Source: Rhizobium terricola (GTDB lineage: Bacteria > Pseudomonadota > Alphaproteobacteria > Rhizobiales > Rhizobiaceae). Taken from it: a stretch of DNA of 64,000 nucleotides. Under the pieces are notes generated by a model. The model saw nothing but the letters and a program-made list of their open reading frames with translations. It was not told the origin of the DNA and made no database searches. Both the position numbers and the translations under genes were made by a program. Shown here one piece after another: positions 37,585-45,524 of this stretch. The stretch spans positions 1,420,649-1,484,648 of the forward strand of contig NZ_JABBGK010000001.1 of assembly GCF_012927355.1 (NCBI RefSeq). The letters are read 5' to 3'. The stretch's first letter is position 1; each line of letters begins with the position of its first letter.

Positions 37585-38625
37585 ATGACGTTTCACCCCT
37601 CCGTTCTCGAAGCGATCGGCAACACGCCGCTCATCCGGCTGAAGGGCGCCTCGCAGGCGACCGGCTGCACCATTCTCGGCAAGGCCGAATTCCTGAACCC
37701 CGGCCAGTCGGTGAAGGATCGCGCGGCGCTGTTCATCATCCGTGACGCCGAGCGGCGCGGGTTGCTTCGTCCCGGCGGAGTGATCGTCGAGGGCACGGCC
37801 GGCAATACCGGCATCGGGCTGACGCTGGTCGCCAAGGCACTCGGCTACCGCACCGTGATCGTCATCCCGGAAACGCAGAGCCAGGAGAAGAAGGACGCAC
37901 TGAAGCTGCTCGGTGCCGAGCTGGTCGAAGTGCCGGCCGTTCCCTACAAGAACCCGAACAACTACGTGAAGCTTTCGGGCCGGCTCGCCGCCGAACTCGC
38001 CAAGAGCGAGCCCAACGGCGCGATCTGGGCCAACCAGTTCGACAACACGGTCAACCGCGACGCCCATATCGCGACGACCGCCCGCGAGATCTACGATCAG
38101 ACGGGCGGCGAGGTCGACGGCTTCATCTGCGCGGTCGGCTCGGGCGGCACGCTTGCCGGCGTCGGCATGGGTCTTCGCCGCCTGAAGCCGGAGGTCAAGA
38201 TCGGCCTTGCCGATCCGGAAGGGGCCGCCCTTTACGAATACTACAAGAACGGCGAGTTGAAATCCTCCGGCTCGTCGATCACCGAGGGTATCGGCCAGGG
38301 CCGCATCACCGCCAATCTCGAAGGTTTTTCCCCGGACTACGCCTACCAGATCCCGGATTCGGAAGCGTTGCCGCTCATTTACGATCTCGTCGAAAACGAA
38401 GGTCTCTGCCTCGGCGGCTCGTCGGGCATCAACATTGCCGGTGCGATCCGGCTTGCGCGCGACCTCGGACCGGGCCATACCATCGTCACCGTTCTTTGCG
38501 ACTACGGCAACCGCTACCAGTCGAAGCTCTTCAATCCCGATTTCCTGCACTCCAAGCAGCTGCCGGTGCCGGGATGGATCGAGAAAGAGGCAGACTACGC
38601 GGTGCCGTTCCAACCAACCGAGTGA
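37585..38625 (+). CDS. cysK: Cysteine synthase A (O-acetylserine sulfhydrylase)
   Basis: PLP enzyme making cysteine from O-acetylserine and sulfide (346 residues). The start is MTFHPSVLEAIGNTPLIRL at 37585. The PLP lysine lies in FLNPGQSVKDRAALFI near residue 45. The substrate loop reads GTAGNTGIGL instead of the commoner TSGNTG, and the phosphate loop is GSGGTLAG near 180. It is somewhat longer than typical CysK and carries a C-terminal extension (YQSKLFNPDFLHSKQLP), a form common in rhizobia. A cystathionine-synthase-like activity cannot be excluded. The AlaX gene follows after three bases, so they are one operon. Confidence 0.9.
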   Translation: MTFHPSVLEAIGNTPLIRLKGASQATGCTILGKAEFLNPGQSVKDRAALFIIRDAERRGLLRPGGVIVEGTAGNTGIGLTLVAKALGYRTVIVIPETQSQEKKDALKLLGAELVEVPAVPYKNPNNYVKLSGRLAAELAKSEPNGAIWANQFDNTVNRDAHIATTAREIYDQTGGEVDGFICAVGSGGTLAGVGMGLRRLKPEVKIGLADPEGAALYEYYKNGELKSSGSSITEGIGQGRITANLEGFSPDYAYQIPDSEALPLIYDLVENEGLCLGGSSGINIAGAIRLARDLGPGHTIVTVLCDYGNRYQSKLFNPDFLHSKQLPVPGWIEKEADYAVPFQPTE

Positions 38626-38628
38626 GCC

Positions 38629-39366
38629 ATGCCGACCACTGCCCTCTACCGCGACGACTTCTATCTCTCCACCGCGGAGGCCGTGGTCACCAACATCCAG
38701 GAAGACGGTTCGGTCGAGCTCGACCAGACCGTCTTCTACGCAACCTCCGGCGGACAGCCCGGGGATATCGGCAAGTTCGAGCGCGCCGACGGCTCGACCA
38801 TCCAGATCGCACTGACGCGCCATGGCGAAACCAAGGATATCATCCTGCATCAGCCCGCCGAGGGCGAGCCGCGCCCCGAGATCGGCGAGAAGCTCGTCCT
38901 GCATGTCGACTGGCCGCGCCGTTACAAGCTGATGCGCATGCACACCGCCTGCCACCTCCTCTCGGTCGTCTGCCCTTTCCCGATTACCGGCGCCGCCGTC
39001 GGCGAGGATGAAAGCCGGGTCGACTTCGACATGGGCGAGACCATCGACAAGGAACAGGTGACGGCCGACCTGATGCGGCTCGTCGGCGAGAACCATCCCG
39101 TCTTCCTGCAATGGATCACCGACGAGGAACTCGTCGCCAATCCGGGCATTGTCAAGTCGAAGAACGTCCGGCCGCCGATCGGCATGGGGCGCGTGAGCCT
39201 CGTGTGCATCGGGGAGAATTCGAGCGTTGACAGCCAGCCCTGCGGCGGCACACATGTTTCAGAGACCCAGGAGGTCGGTGCGATTCACATCGCCAAGATC
39301 GAGAAAAAGGGCAAGGAAAACCGCCGGTTCCGCATTCGCTTCGGCACACCGGACGCTTCCGCCTGA
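38629..39366 (+). CDS. Alanyl-tRNA editing protein (AlaX family)
   Basis: Free-standing editing hydrolase that clears Ser or Gly mischarged on tRNA-Ala (245 residues). The zinc-binding motifs HTACHLL near residue 105 (HxxxH) and CGGTH near 205 (CxxxH) are intact, with a glycine-containing ATSGGQPGD near 40. It starts three bases after cysK and is followed after 22 bases by the sulfurtransferase fusion. The operon suggests a shared need when cysteine or serine pools shift; that link is inference. Confidence 0.9.
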   Translation: MPTTALYRDDFYLSTAEAVVTNIQEDGSVELDQTVFYATSGGQPGDIGKFERADGSTIQIALTRHGETKDIILHQPAEGEPRPEIGEKLVLHVDWPRRYKLMRMHTACHLLSVVCPFPITGAAVGEDESRVDFDMGETIDKEQVTADLMRLVGENHPVFLQWITDEELVANPGIVKSKNVRPPIGMGRVSLVCIGENSSVDSQPCGGTHVSETQEVGAIHIAKIEKKGKENRRFRIRFGTPDASA

Positions 39367-39388
39367 CGAGAGCATTTGGGAGAAGAGC

Positions 39389-40822
39389 ATGCCTGCCGAG
39401 AAAAGCCGTTTCGTCGTCTCCGCCGACTGGGTGGAAAAGCAGCTCGGCGCGCCCGAATTCAGGATCATAGACGCCTCGTGGTACCTTCCGGCACACAACC
39501 GCAACGGCGCGGACGAATATGCCGCGGGCCATGTCCCGGGCGCCGTCTTCTTCGACCAGGACGCGATCGCAGACCAGGCGACCGGCCTGCCGCATTCGCT
39601 GCCCTCGCCGGAGTTCTTCGCCGCCGAACTCGGCAAGCTCGGCATCGCCGACACCGACACGATCGTCGTCTATGACGGTCCCGGCATGTTTTCCGCACCA
39701 CGCGTCTGGTGGATGCTGCGCGTGATGGGCGCCGAGCGCGTCTACGTGATGGATGGCGGCCTCGACGGCTGGAAGAAGGAAGGCCGCCCGCTGGAAACGG
39801 ACCTGCCGGAGCCGGAGCCGACCGTCTTCAAGGTCGCCTTCGACCGCAGCCGTATCACGAGCTTTGCCGAAATGAACGAAATCGCCGCCAAGGGCGGGCG
39901 CCAGATCGCCGATGCGCGACCGGCCGGTCGCTTTACCGGCGAGGAGCCGGAGCCGCGCGCCGGCATGCGCTCCGGCCACATGCCCGGCGCCCGCAGCGTG
40001 CCCGCGGTCTCGCTCTCCGAAAACGGCCACCTCAAGGATCTGCCGGCCTTGCGCACGATCTTTGCCGAGGCCGGCATCGACCTGGCGCGGCCCGTCGTGA
40101 CCAGCTGCGGTTCGGGCGTCACCGCCGCCGTGGTCACGCTTGCGCTGGAATCACTCGGCCATGCCGACAATTCGCTCTATGACGGCTCTTGGTCCGAATG
40201 GGGCAGCAAGGCCGATACGCCCGTCGAGACCGGCGCGGCAGAGCCCCTGCCCGCGACCTCGCACGGACCGATCTCGGCGCATGTCACCCGGCTGGAGATG
40301 ACCGCGCCGCCGAAGGCGAGCCTTCCGGTTCCGGTCAACATCCAGACGGCGATCATGCGCACGCACGAGATCCCGCTCCCCTTCTACCGCTTCCTTCACC
40401 GCCAGGTCGGCGCCCGCTGGCACTGGTACAAGCGGCTGAGGATGACCGACGGCGCGCTCAAGGCCGCGATCCACAGCCCGAAGGTGACGATTTCCGTCCT
40501 CTACGTGCACGGCGCGCCGGCCGGTTTCTTCGAACTCAACCAGGAAAGCGACGACGTCGTCGAACTCTCCTATTTCGGCCTGTTCGAGCATGCCCTCGGG
40601 CTCGGGATCGGCAAGTGGTTCCTGCTGCAGGCGCTCTACACCGCCTGGCAGCTCAATCCGCGCAAGGTGACGGTCACCACCAACACGCTCGACCATCCGC
40701 GCGCGCTGCAGCTCTACCAGCAGTTCGGCTTCTCCCCGGTCGAAACCTTCGAGGCCATGGTCGAGCCGTTCAGCGAAGCAGAGCTCCTCCAGATGATCCG
40801 TCGGGACGCCGCCGCCTTCTGA
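39389..40822 (+). CDS. sseA: 3-Mercaptopyruvate sulfurtransferase fused to a GNAT acetyltransferase
   Basis: One continuous frame of 477 residues with two enzymes. Residues 1-285 are a two-domain rhodanese of the SseA type, with catalytic Cys240 in TSCGSGVTAAVV, transferring sulfur from mercaptopyruvate to thiols. After a short Pro/Ala linker, residues from about 310 form a GNAT fold: IMRTHEIPLPFYRFLHRQVG, then the acetyl-CoA loop HALGLGIGKWFLLQAL near 401-416, then DHPRALQLYQQFGFSP near 435-450. The acyl acceptor is unknown. To my knowledge these two are usually separate, adjacent genes in rhizobia. An internal ATG at 40298 with GGAG just before it could mark the ancestral GNAT start. Confidence 0.88.
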   Translation: MPAEKSRFVVSADWVEKQLGAPEFRIIDASWYLPAHNRNGADEYAAGHVPGAVFFDQDAIADQATGLPHSLPSPEFFAAELGKLGIADTDTIVVYDGPGMFSAPRVWWMLRVMGAERVYVMDGGLDGWKKEGRPLETDLPEPEPTVFKVAFDRSRITSFAEMNEIAAKGGRQIADARPAGRFTGEEPEPRAGMRSGHMPGARSVPAVSLSENGHLKDLPALRTIFAEAGIDLARPVVTSCGSGVTAAVVTLALESLGHADNSLYDGSWSEWGSKADTPVETGAAEPLPATSHGPISAHVTRLEMTAPPKASLPVPVNIQTAIMRTHEIPLPFYRFLHRQVGARWHWYKRLRMTDGALKAAIHSPKVTISVLYVHGAPAGFFELNQESDDVVELSYFGLFEHALGLGIGKWFLLQALYTAWQLNPRKVTVTTNTLDHPRALQLYQQFGFSPVETFEAMVEPFSEAELLQMIRRDAAAF

Positions 40823-40848
40823 CGGCGGCGCGGCGACCAGGCCGAACC

Positions 40849-41694
40849 CTATTTCTTCTTGTTCTTCTTTTCCCGGCGCTCGCGCTCGAAGAAGCCGTCG
40901 ATCAGCACGACGTGCTGAAGGGCCATCTCGTAGCAGAAAGTGATCTCGCGCTCTTCCGGATGCCCGTAGGCGTTCGGCTCGCCGCAGGCCTTGCCGGTGA
41001 AGCGAATGCCGTCGTCGAGCTTGTAGATCTCGGAGAAGCTGTCGGCCACCACCTCGAGCACCTGAGCCTCCTTGAGAATGTCGGCGAAGGGCTGGAGCGC
41101 TTCGTCGCCGGCCGGCTGATAGCTGACCGTGATCTTGGACTTGCCGCTTTCCCTCAGGTGAGGCTGCAGGAGGCCGAACCAGCTCTGCTTGGTGCGGTCG
41201 TATTCGTAAGCGCATTCCTCACGTCTTGAGTCAGGAAAATCGAGCGAGTCCGCAAATTTCTTGAAATATTCAGGATCGGCACCCGTCATCATGCAGACGA
41301 TCTGATAGGCCCGTTGGCGGTCGAGCGCATGGGTGTCGAGGAAGTCGCTGTCAGCGATTTCTTCCTTGCTCTCGTCGAGCAGGAACCAGCCATCGGCGGA
41401 ATCCTGGATCGCCTTGTCGAACTCGTCGCTGTCGGATTCCAGCATCAGGATCGCAGAGAGCGCGTCGACCGCATCCTCTTCGCGGCCGAGCACGGGAAGG
41501 CCGAATTCCGAGATCAGCATGTGCCCGGCTTCATGGAAGAGGATGAAGATCGCGTTGTTGACGGTAAAGGTGCGTGCCTCCTCGATCTGCTCCGGCGTCG
41601 GCTGGGTGTCCTCTGCCCTCGCCGCCGACATACCGACGCCAAGAGCCACCGAGACGGCAAGGCCTGCCATAAAACGTGTGAAATGTCCCCGCAC
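40849..41694 (-). CDS. Secreted zinc metallopeptidase-like protein (DUF4344 type)
   Basis: 281 residues with a Sec signal (AVSVALGVGMSAARAE). A gluzincin-style motif FHEAGHMLISEFGLPVLGREEDA near 53-75 supplies HEAGH and likely downstream acidic ligands, matching the DUF4344 putative metallopeptidases. Several Cys are scattered (IVCMMTG, EECAYEYD, GKACGEP). It ends in a strikingly basic tail (ERERREKKNKKK). Substrate unknown; periplasmic or extracellular action is inferred. It is convergent with the sseA fusion (26 bases apart). Confidence 0.8.
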   Translation of the reverse strand: MRGHFTRFMAGLAVSVALGVGMSAARAEDTQPTPEQIEEARTFTVNNAIFILFHEAGHMLISEFGLPVLGREEDAVDALSAILMLESDSDEFDKAIQDSADGWFLLDESKEEIADSDFLDTHALDRQRAYQIVCMMTGADPEYFKKFADSLDFPDSRREECAYEYDRTKQSWFGLLQPHLRESGKSKITVSYQPAGDEALQPFADILKEAQVLEVVADSFSEIYKLDDGIRFTGKACGEPNAYGHPEEREITFCYEMALQHVVLIDGFFERERREKKNKKK

Positions 41695-41858
41695 CGTTGA
41701 TCCCCTCTTGAAGCGTGGAAAAGCGCCGGAACGCTAGCCGATCACCGTTTTGCGGGAAAAGACCAATATTGGGCCGACTTTTCCGCCCTGCGGCAGGAAA
41801 CGGGTGGTGGGCGGGTCGCCATCGTCCGATGCTCGCGTCACGAAAAGGAGCCCCCCAC

Positions 41859-42329
41859 ATGACCATCGCTTTTACTGCCATGCCCACAGCTGATGCGGAA
41901 CACCTGAGACGCGGCGGCGCGGATGCATACGGCCTGACGCCGGAACGCCGCCTCGCGCAGGGTGGCGGATATCCGTGCCGGTATTGCCTCGACTTCATCG
42001 AGGATGGAGCGCCCTATCTCACACTCGCCTACAGGCCGTTCCCCGCCCTCCAGCCTTATGCGGAGACCGGGCCGATCTTCATCCACGCGGACCCCTGCCA
42101 GCGCTACGCGGCAACGGAAATCAGACCGCCGGTGCTCGGCGACAGCCCGGACTTCATCCTGCGCGGCTATGGCGCAGACGACCGCATCGTCTACGGCACC
42201 GGCGCGGTCACACTCAGGGAAAACGTCGAGGACCGAGCGCGCACGCTGCTGGCGCGACCGGAAATCGCCTATGTGCATGTGCGCTCGGCCCGCAACAACT
42301 GTTTCCAGTGCCGGATCGACCGCAACTGA
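41859..42329 (+). CDS. DUF1203-family protein
   Basis: 156 residues with no signal peptide. The start at 41859 follows AAAAGGAG. It has GGGYPCRYCLDFIEDGAPYLTLAYRPF near 32-58, with a CxxC pair, a central GPIFIHADPCQRY, and a terminal VHVRSARNNCFQCRIDRN with a second CxxC. This matches DUF1203, whose role is not established. Metal binding by the paired CxxC motifs is plausible but not shown. Confidence 0.82.
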   Translation: MTIAFTAMPTADAEHLRRGGADAYGLTPERRLAQGGGYPCRYCLDFIEDGAPYLTLAYRPFPALQPYAETGPIFIHADPCQRYAATEIRPPVLGDSPDFILRGYGADDRIVYGTGAVTLRENVEDRARTLLARPEIAYVHVRSARNNCFQCRIDRN

Positions 42330-42347
42330 ATGCGGGAAATGAAAAGA

Positions 42348-42371
42348 GCCGGCCCGATGGGAAGGGCCGGC
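42348..42371. terminator. Hairpin between the DUF1203 gene and ald
   Basis: An eight-base perfect stem (GCCGGCCC / GGGCCGGC) lies between convergent stops. The T-runs are short on both sides. Confidence 0.55.
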
Positions 42372-42446
42372 CCTTCGACCGCGTCAACGCATTACATTTG
42401 CGGACCTGACGTAACGTGATGCGGGTCGAAACAACCCCGGCGTCGC

Positions 42447-43565
42447 TCAGGCGACGCTGAGGACCTTTTCGGGTGCGTGCATTTCATAGCCGAGCGCCTC
42501 GGCCACCGGCTGGTTGGTGATGCGGCCGCGATGGACATTCAAGCCATTGCGCAGGTGCCGGTCCTCGGCGATCGCGCGCAGGCCGCGGTCGGCGAGTGCC
42601 AGGCCGTGAACCAGCGTGGCATTGTTCAGCGCATGGGTCGAAGTGACGGGAACGGCACCCGGCATGTTGGCGACGCAGTAGTGCACGATGCCGTCGACCT
42701 CGTAGGTCGGCTCGGAATGCGTCGTCGCATGCGAGGTTTCGAAGCAGCCACCCTGGTCAATCGCGACGTCGACGATCACCGCACCCTTCTTCATGCCCGA
42801 GAGCATTTCGCGGGTGACGAGCTTCGGGGCCGCAGCACCCGGGATCAATACAGCGCCGATGACGAGATCGGCGGCAAAGACTTCCTGCTCGAGCGCGTCG
42901 ATCGTCGAGTAGACGGTGTGGACACGTCCGGCAAACAGGTCGTCAAGCTGGCGCAGGCGGGGCAGCGAGCGGTCGATGATCGTCACATCGGCGCCGAGAC
43001 CGGCGGCCATGCGGGCGGCATGGAGACCGACGACGCCGCCGCCGATGACCGCGACTTTGGCCGGCAGCACGCCCGGAACGCCGCCGAGCAGGATGCCGCG
43101 ACCGCCATGGGCCTTCTGGAGCGCCGTCGCACCGGCCTGGATCGCAAGGCGACCGGCCACTTCCGACATCGGCGCCAGCAGCGGCAGTCCGCCGCGATCA
43201 TCGGTCACGGTCTCGTAGGCGACCGCCGTCACGCCGCTCTCGACGAGGCCCTTGGTCTGGGCAGGATCGGGCGCGAGATGGAGATAGGTGTAGAGGATCT
43301 GCCCATCCTTGAGCTGAACCCATTCGGAGGGTTGCGGCTCCTTGACCTTGACGATCATGTCCGATTTCTCGAACACGTCCTTGGCCGAGGCGGCGATCTT
43401 TGCGCCGGCGGCGATATAGGCATGGTCATCCGCGCCGATGCCGGCGCCGGCGCCGGTCTCGACCAGGACATCGTGGCCATGGGCCACATATTCGCGCACT
43501 GCGCCGGGGGTCAGGCCGACGCGATATTCATGATTCTTGATTTCCTTGGGGCAGCCTACGCGCAT
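42447..43565 (-). CDS. ald: Alanine dehydrogenase
   Basis: NAD-dependent enzyme interconverting alanine and pyruvate plus ammonium (372 residues). The start [20 protein letters not shown] at 43565 follows GAGAGGAAC. The active-site Lys region [16 protein letters not shown] and the NAD-binding loop [28 protein letters not shown] near 168-195 are intact. It is transcribed divergently from an Lrp-family regulator, the standard AldR arrangement, with repeated AATTCGGA boxes between them. It links carbon and ammonium metabolism near the Amt fusion gene 7 kb away. Confidence 0.95.
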   Translation of the reverse strand: MRVGCPKEIKNHEYRVGLTPGAVREYVAHGHDVLVETGAGAGIGADDHAYIAAGAKIAASAKDVFEKSDMIVKVKEPQPSEWVQLKDGQILYTYLHLAPDPAQTKGLVESGVTAVAYETVTDDRGGLPLLAPMSEVAGRLAIQAGATALQKAHGGRGILLGGVPGVLPAKVAVIGGGVVGLHAARMAAGLGADVTIIDRSLPRLRQLDDLFAGRVHTVYSTIDALEQEVFAADLVIGAVLIPGAAAPKLVTREMLSGMKKGAVIVDVAIDQGGCFETSHATTHSEPTYEVDGIVHYCVANMPGAVPVTSTHALNNATLVHGLALADRGLRAIAEDRHLRNGLNVHRGRITNQPVAEALGYEMHAPEKVLSVA

Positions 43566-43649
43566 TCGTGTTCCTCTCGTGCCGGCTTTTCGCCGATCAT
43601 TGCGTTGCGGCAGGAATTGAAACACCGCTCGTCGCCGAATGTCCTTGCG

Positions 43650-43679
43650 AATTCGGATTGCAGAACAGCAAAATTCGGA
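43650..43679. promoter_or_regulatory. AATTCGGA direct repeats between ald and aldR
   Basis: AATTCGGA occurs at 43650-43657 and 43672-43679, starts 22 bases apart, i.e. two helical turns. This suits cooperative binding on one DNA face by an Lrp/AsnC octamer. They lie 40-70 bases before the regulator start and 85-115 before ald. Confidence 0.5.
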
Positions 43680-43719
43680 GAATATTGCGTATCTCGTCAC
43701 TTTTTCGCAGGATCTTCGA

Positions 43720-44181
43720 ATGTCGGAGCTGGATACCATCGATCTTGCCATCCTTCGTGCCCTCCAGCAAAACGGTCGCATCACCAATGCGGAGCTCGCC
43801 CAGAAAGTGGGCCTGAGCCCATCGGCCTGCTCCAGACGGCACGATCTGCTCGAGCGTTCCGGCGTGATCAGCGGCTATCACGCGCGTCTCTCGCACAAGG
43901 CGCTCGACTACAAGATGATCGCGATCGTGCACATCTCGCTTTCCGGTCAGTTCGCCAAGACGCTTTCCGAGTTCGAGACGGCCGTGAAGAAGTGCCCGAA
44001 TGTCCTTGTCTGCTACCTGATGTCCGGCGAGTACGACTATATTCTCCGGGTGGCGGCAAAGGATCTGGAGGACTACGAGCGCATCCATCGCGACTGGCTT
44101 TCGGCGCTGCCGCATGTGGTGAAGATCAATTCCAGCTTTGCCCTGCGCGAGGTGATCGAACGTTCCAATGTCGGACTATGA
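43720..44181 (+). CDS. aldR: Lrp/AsnC-family regulator (AldR-like)
   Basis: Transcriptional regulator of 153 residues, probably activating ald in response to alanine. The start MSELDTIDLAILRALQQNG gives the standard N-terminal helix-turn-helix (ITNAELAQKVGLSPSACSRRHDLLERSGVI near 22-52). The C-terminal RAM ligand domain runs from about 65 to 145 (VCYLMSGEYDYILRVAAKDLEDYE). It is divergent from ald. The gene symbol is assigned by this context; the sequence alone only says Lrp family. Confidence 0.85.
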   Translation: MSELDTIDLAILRALQQNGRITNAELAQKVGLSPSACSRRHDLLERSGVISGYHARLSHKALDYKMIAIVHISLSGQFAKTLSEFETAVKKCPNVLVCYLMSGEYDYILRVAAKDLEDYERIHRDWLSALPHVVKINSSFALREVIERSNVGL

Positions 44182-44312
44182 TCTGGCCAGACTGCGTCGT
44201 CGCGGCAGGCTGTGCCAAAATTCAAAGATCGCTGCAATTTGACCTTTCCGATTGAACCGGATGCAAGGCTTTTCAGTCATGCTCGCCGCAAAAGAACAGG
44301 ATGGGGGTAGCG

Positions 44313-44648
44313 ATGCAATCCAGACTTCAGATCGAAGGTCGCAAATCGACACGTAGCCGCGTGCGCATGAAGAGTAAGGTGAAGCACCTCAATCAGGAGG
44401 TCGAAAGCCGGATCTACAACATTTCCCGCACAGGCGTCGGCCTCGAGATCTATGGCAAGCTTCACGCCGCGCGCGGCAGCCATGTGGTCATTCAGACCGA
44501 AGACCTCGGTATGATCGAGGGCACCGTACAGTGGGCCTATGGCGGCTATCTCGGCGTCCAGATCCGCCAGAATTCCAACACGCTGGCGCAAATGTCGGCC
44601 TATTTCCGCAACTTCCACCAGGAAGTCCGGCCCGTTCTCACGCGCTGA
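44313..44648 (+). CDS. PilZ-domain protein, c-di-GMP-binding motif intact
   Basis: Single-domain PilZ protein of 111 residues, a candidate c-di-GMP receptor. The RxxxR motif (RSRVR near residue 16) and the NxSxxG motif (NISRTG near 37) are both present, so ligand binding is expected. The start MQSRLQIEG at 44313 follows GGGGG. It is followed by a strong terminator. A second PilZ gene lies 390 bases away, and two c-di-GMP enzymes lie 5-9 kb downstream. Confidence 0.88.
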   Translation: MQSRLQIEGRKSTRSRVRMKSKVKHLNQEVESRIYNISRTGVGLEIYGKLHAARGSHVVIQTEDLGMIEGTVQWAYGGYLGVQIRQNSNTLAQMSAYFRNFHQEVRPVLTR

Positions 44649-45035
44649 CCGCGCCCCCTTATCCCGACCGCCCTCAACGGCGCGCGCCAGAAACGGCACG
44701 CGCCGTTTTCGCATTTGCAGGCTTATGCTCAAGCCCTCCCGGGGCCGCGCCGAAAAGGTCGCCTCTCCATACCTTCAGGCGCGTTTCGCGCTCGGAGCTT
44801 TGGAACGCCAGTAACAGCGCCCGGCCCCGTCAGACGATTAGAAAATCAGAAAACAATACATTCTGATATTTGCGGTGAATCTACGAATATTCAAAATACA
44901 ACTCTTTGATGTCGCGAATATACACCAACATATAGGTAATCAATAAACCTTTATGTATTTTTCGAAGCTTTGATCAATTTCTTTGCGCTTACGATAATTA
45001 AATTTCCATTTACTATATTAAGAACGAGAAATTTA
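44649..45035. other. AT-rich non-coding patch between the two PilZ genes
   Basis: About 390 bases. The first part holds the terminator of the first PilZ gene. From about 44826 to 45035 the sequence turns conspicuously AT-rich (runs such as AAATTTCCATTTACTATATTAAG), unlike the flanking coding DNA. No gene is visible; a promoter or nucleoid-protein target for the second PilZ gene is likely. Confidence 0.55.
44676..44709 (+). terminator. Intrinsic terminator after the first PilZ gene
   Basis: A nine-base stem (AACGGCGCG / CGCGCCGTT) is followed by TTCGC; the stem itself ends in AA/TT. It lies about 28 bases after the stop codon. Confidence 0.7.
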
Positions 45036-45368
45036 ATGAGCGCAAATAAAGGCAGCGACGGTCGCAAGACGCCCCGCATCCGGTGCAGGCTCAGGGGCAC
45101 TCTTCGTTTTCTTCATCAGGTGGTGGATATCCGGGTGATCGACATCTCGCATCGGGGGATGGCGCTCGAACTCCACGGCTGGGTCGAGGCACGACACGGC
45201 AGCAGCGTCGAGATCAAGACCACCGAGTTCGGCCGCATCGAAGGTATCGTGCGCTGGTACCGGGCCGGCAAGATGGGCATCCAGATCGACGAGACCAGCA
45301 ATACCGCCGCGCAGATCGGCGCCTATTTCAAGAACTTCCACAAGATGCAGACGCTCGGTGCTGCCTGA
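45036..45368 (+). CDS. Second PilZ-domain protein, c-di-GMP-binding motif intact
   Basis: 110-residue PilZ protein. The start MSANKGSDGRKTPRIRCRL at 45036 follows GAACGAGAAA; a longer start at 44970 would add a hydrophobic, atypical extension encoded in AT-rich DNA. The RxxxR motif is RKTPR (or the overlapping RIRCR), and DISHRG supplies the DxSxxG motif. It resembles the first PilZ protein along its length (both end ...AYFxNFH), so the pair probably arose by duplication. Confidence 0.88.
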   Translation: MSANKGSDGRKTPRIRCRLRGTLRFLHQVVDIRVIDISHRGMALELHGWVEARHGSSVEIKTTEFGRIEGIVRWYRAGKMGIQIDETSNTAAQIGAYFKNFHKMQTLGAA

Positions 45369-45524
45369 TCGGCATCGCTTGCCACGCACGGAACCGAACC
45401 GACGGTAATTCATGCCGAACGATTCTGCGGCGGGACATACCCCCGTCATTTTAAGGATGCACAGAAAAGGAAACCCACCTAGTCTTGCCCGCGTCGAACA
45501 CGTGCTGACCAAGGAGCCCGCTTC

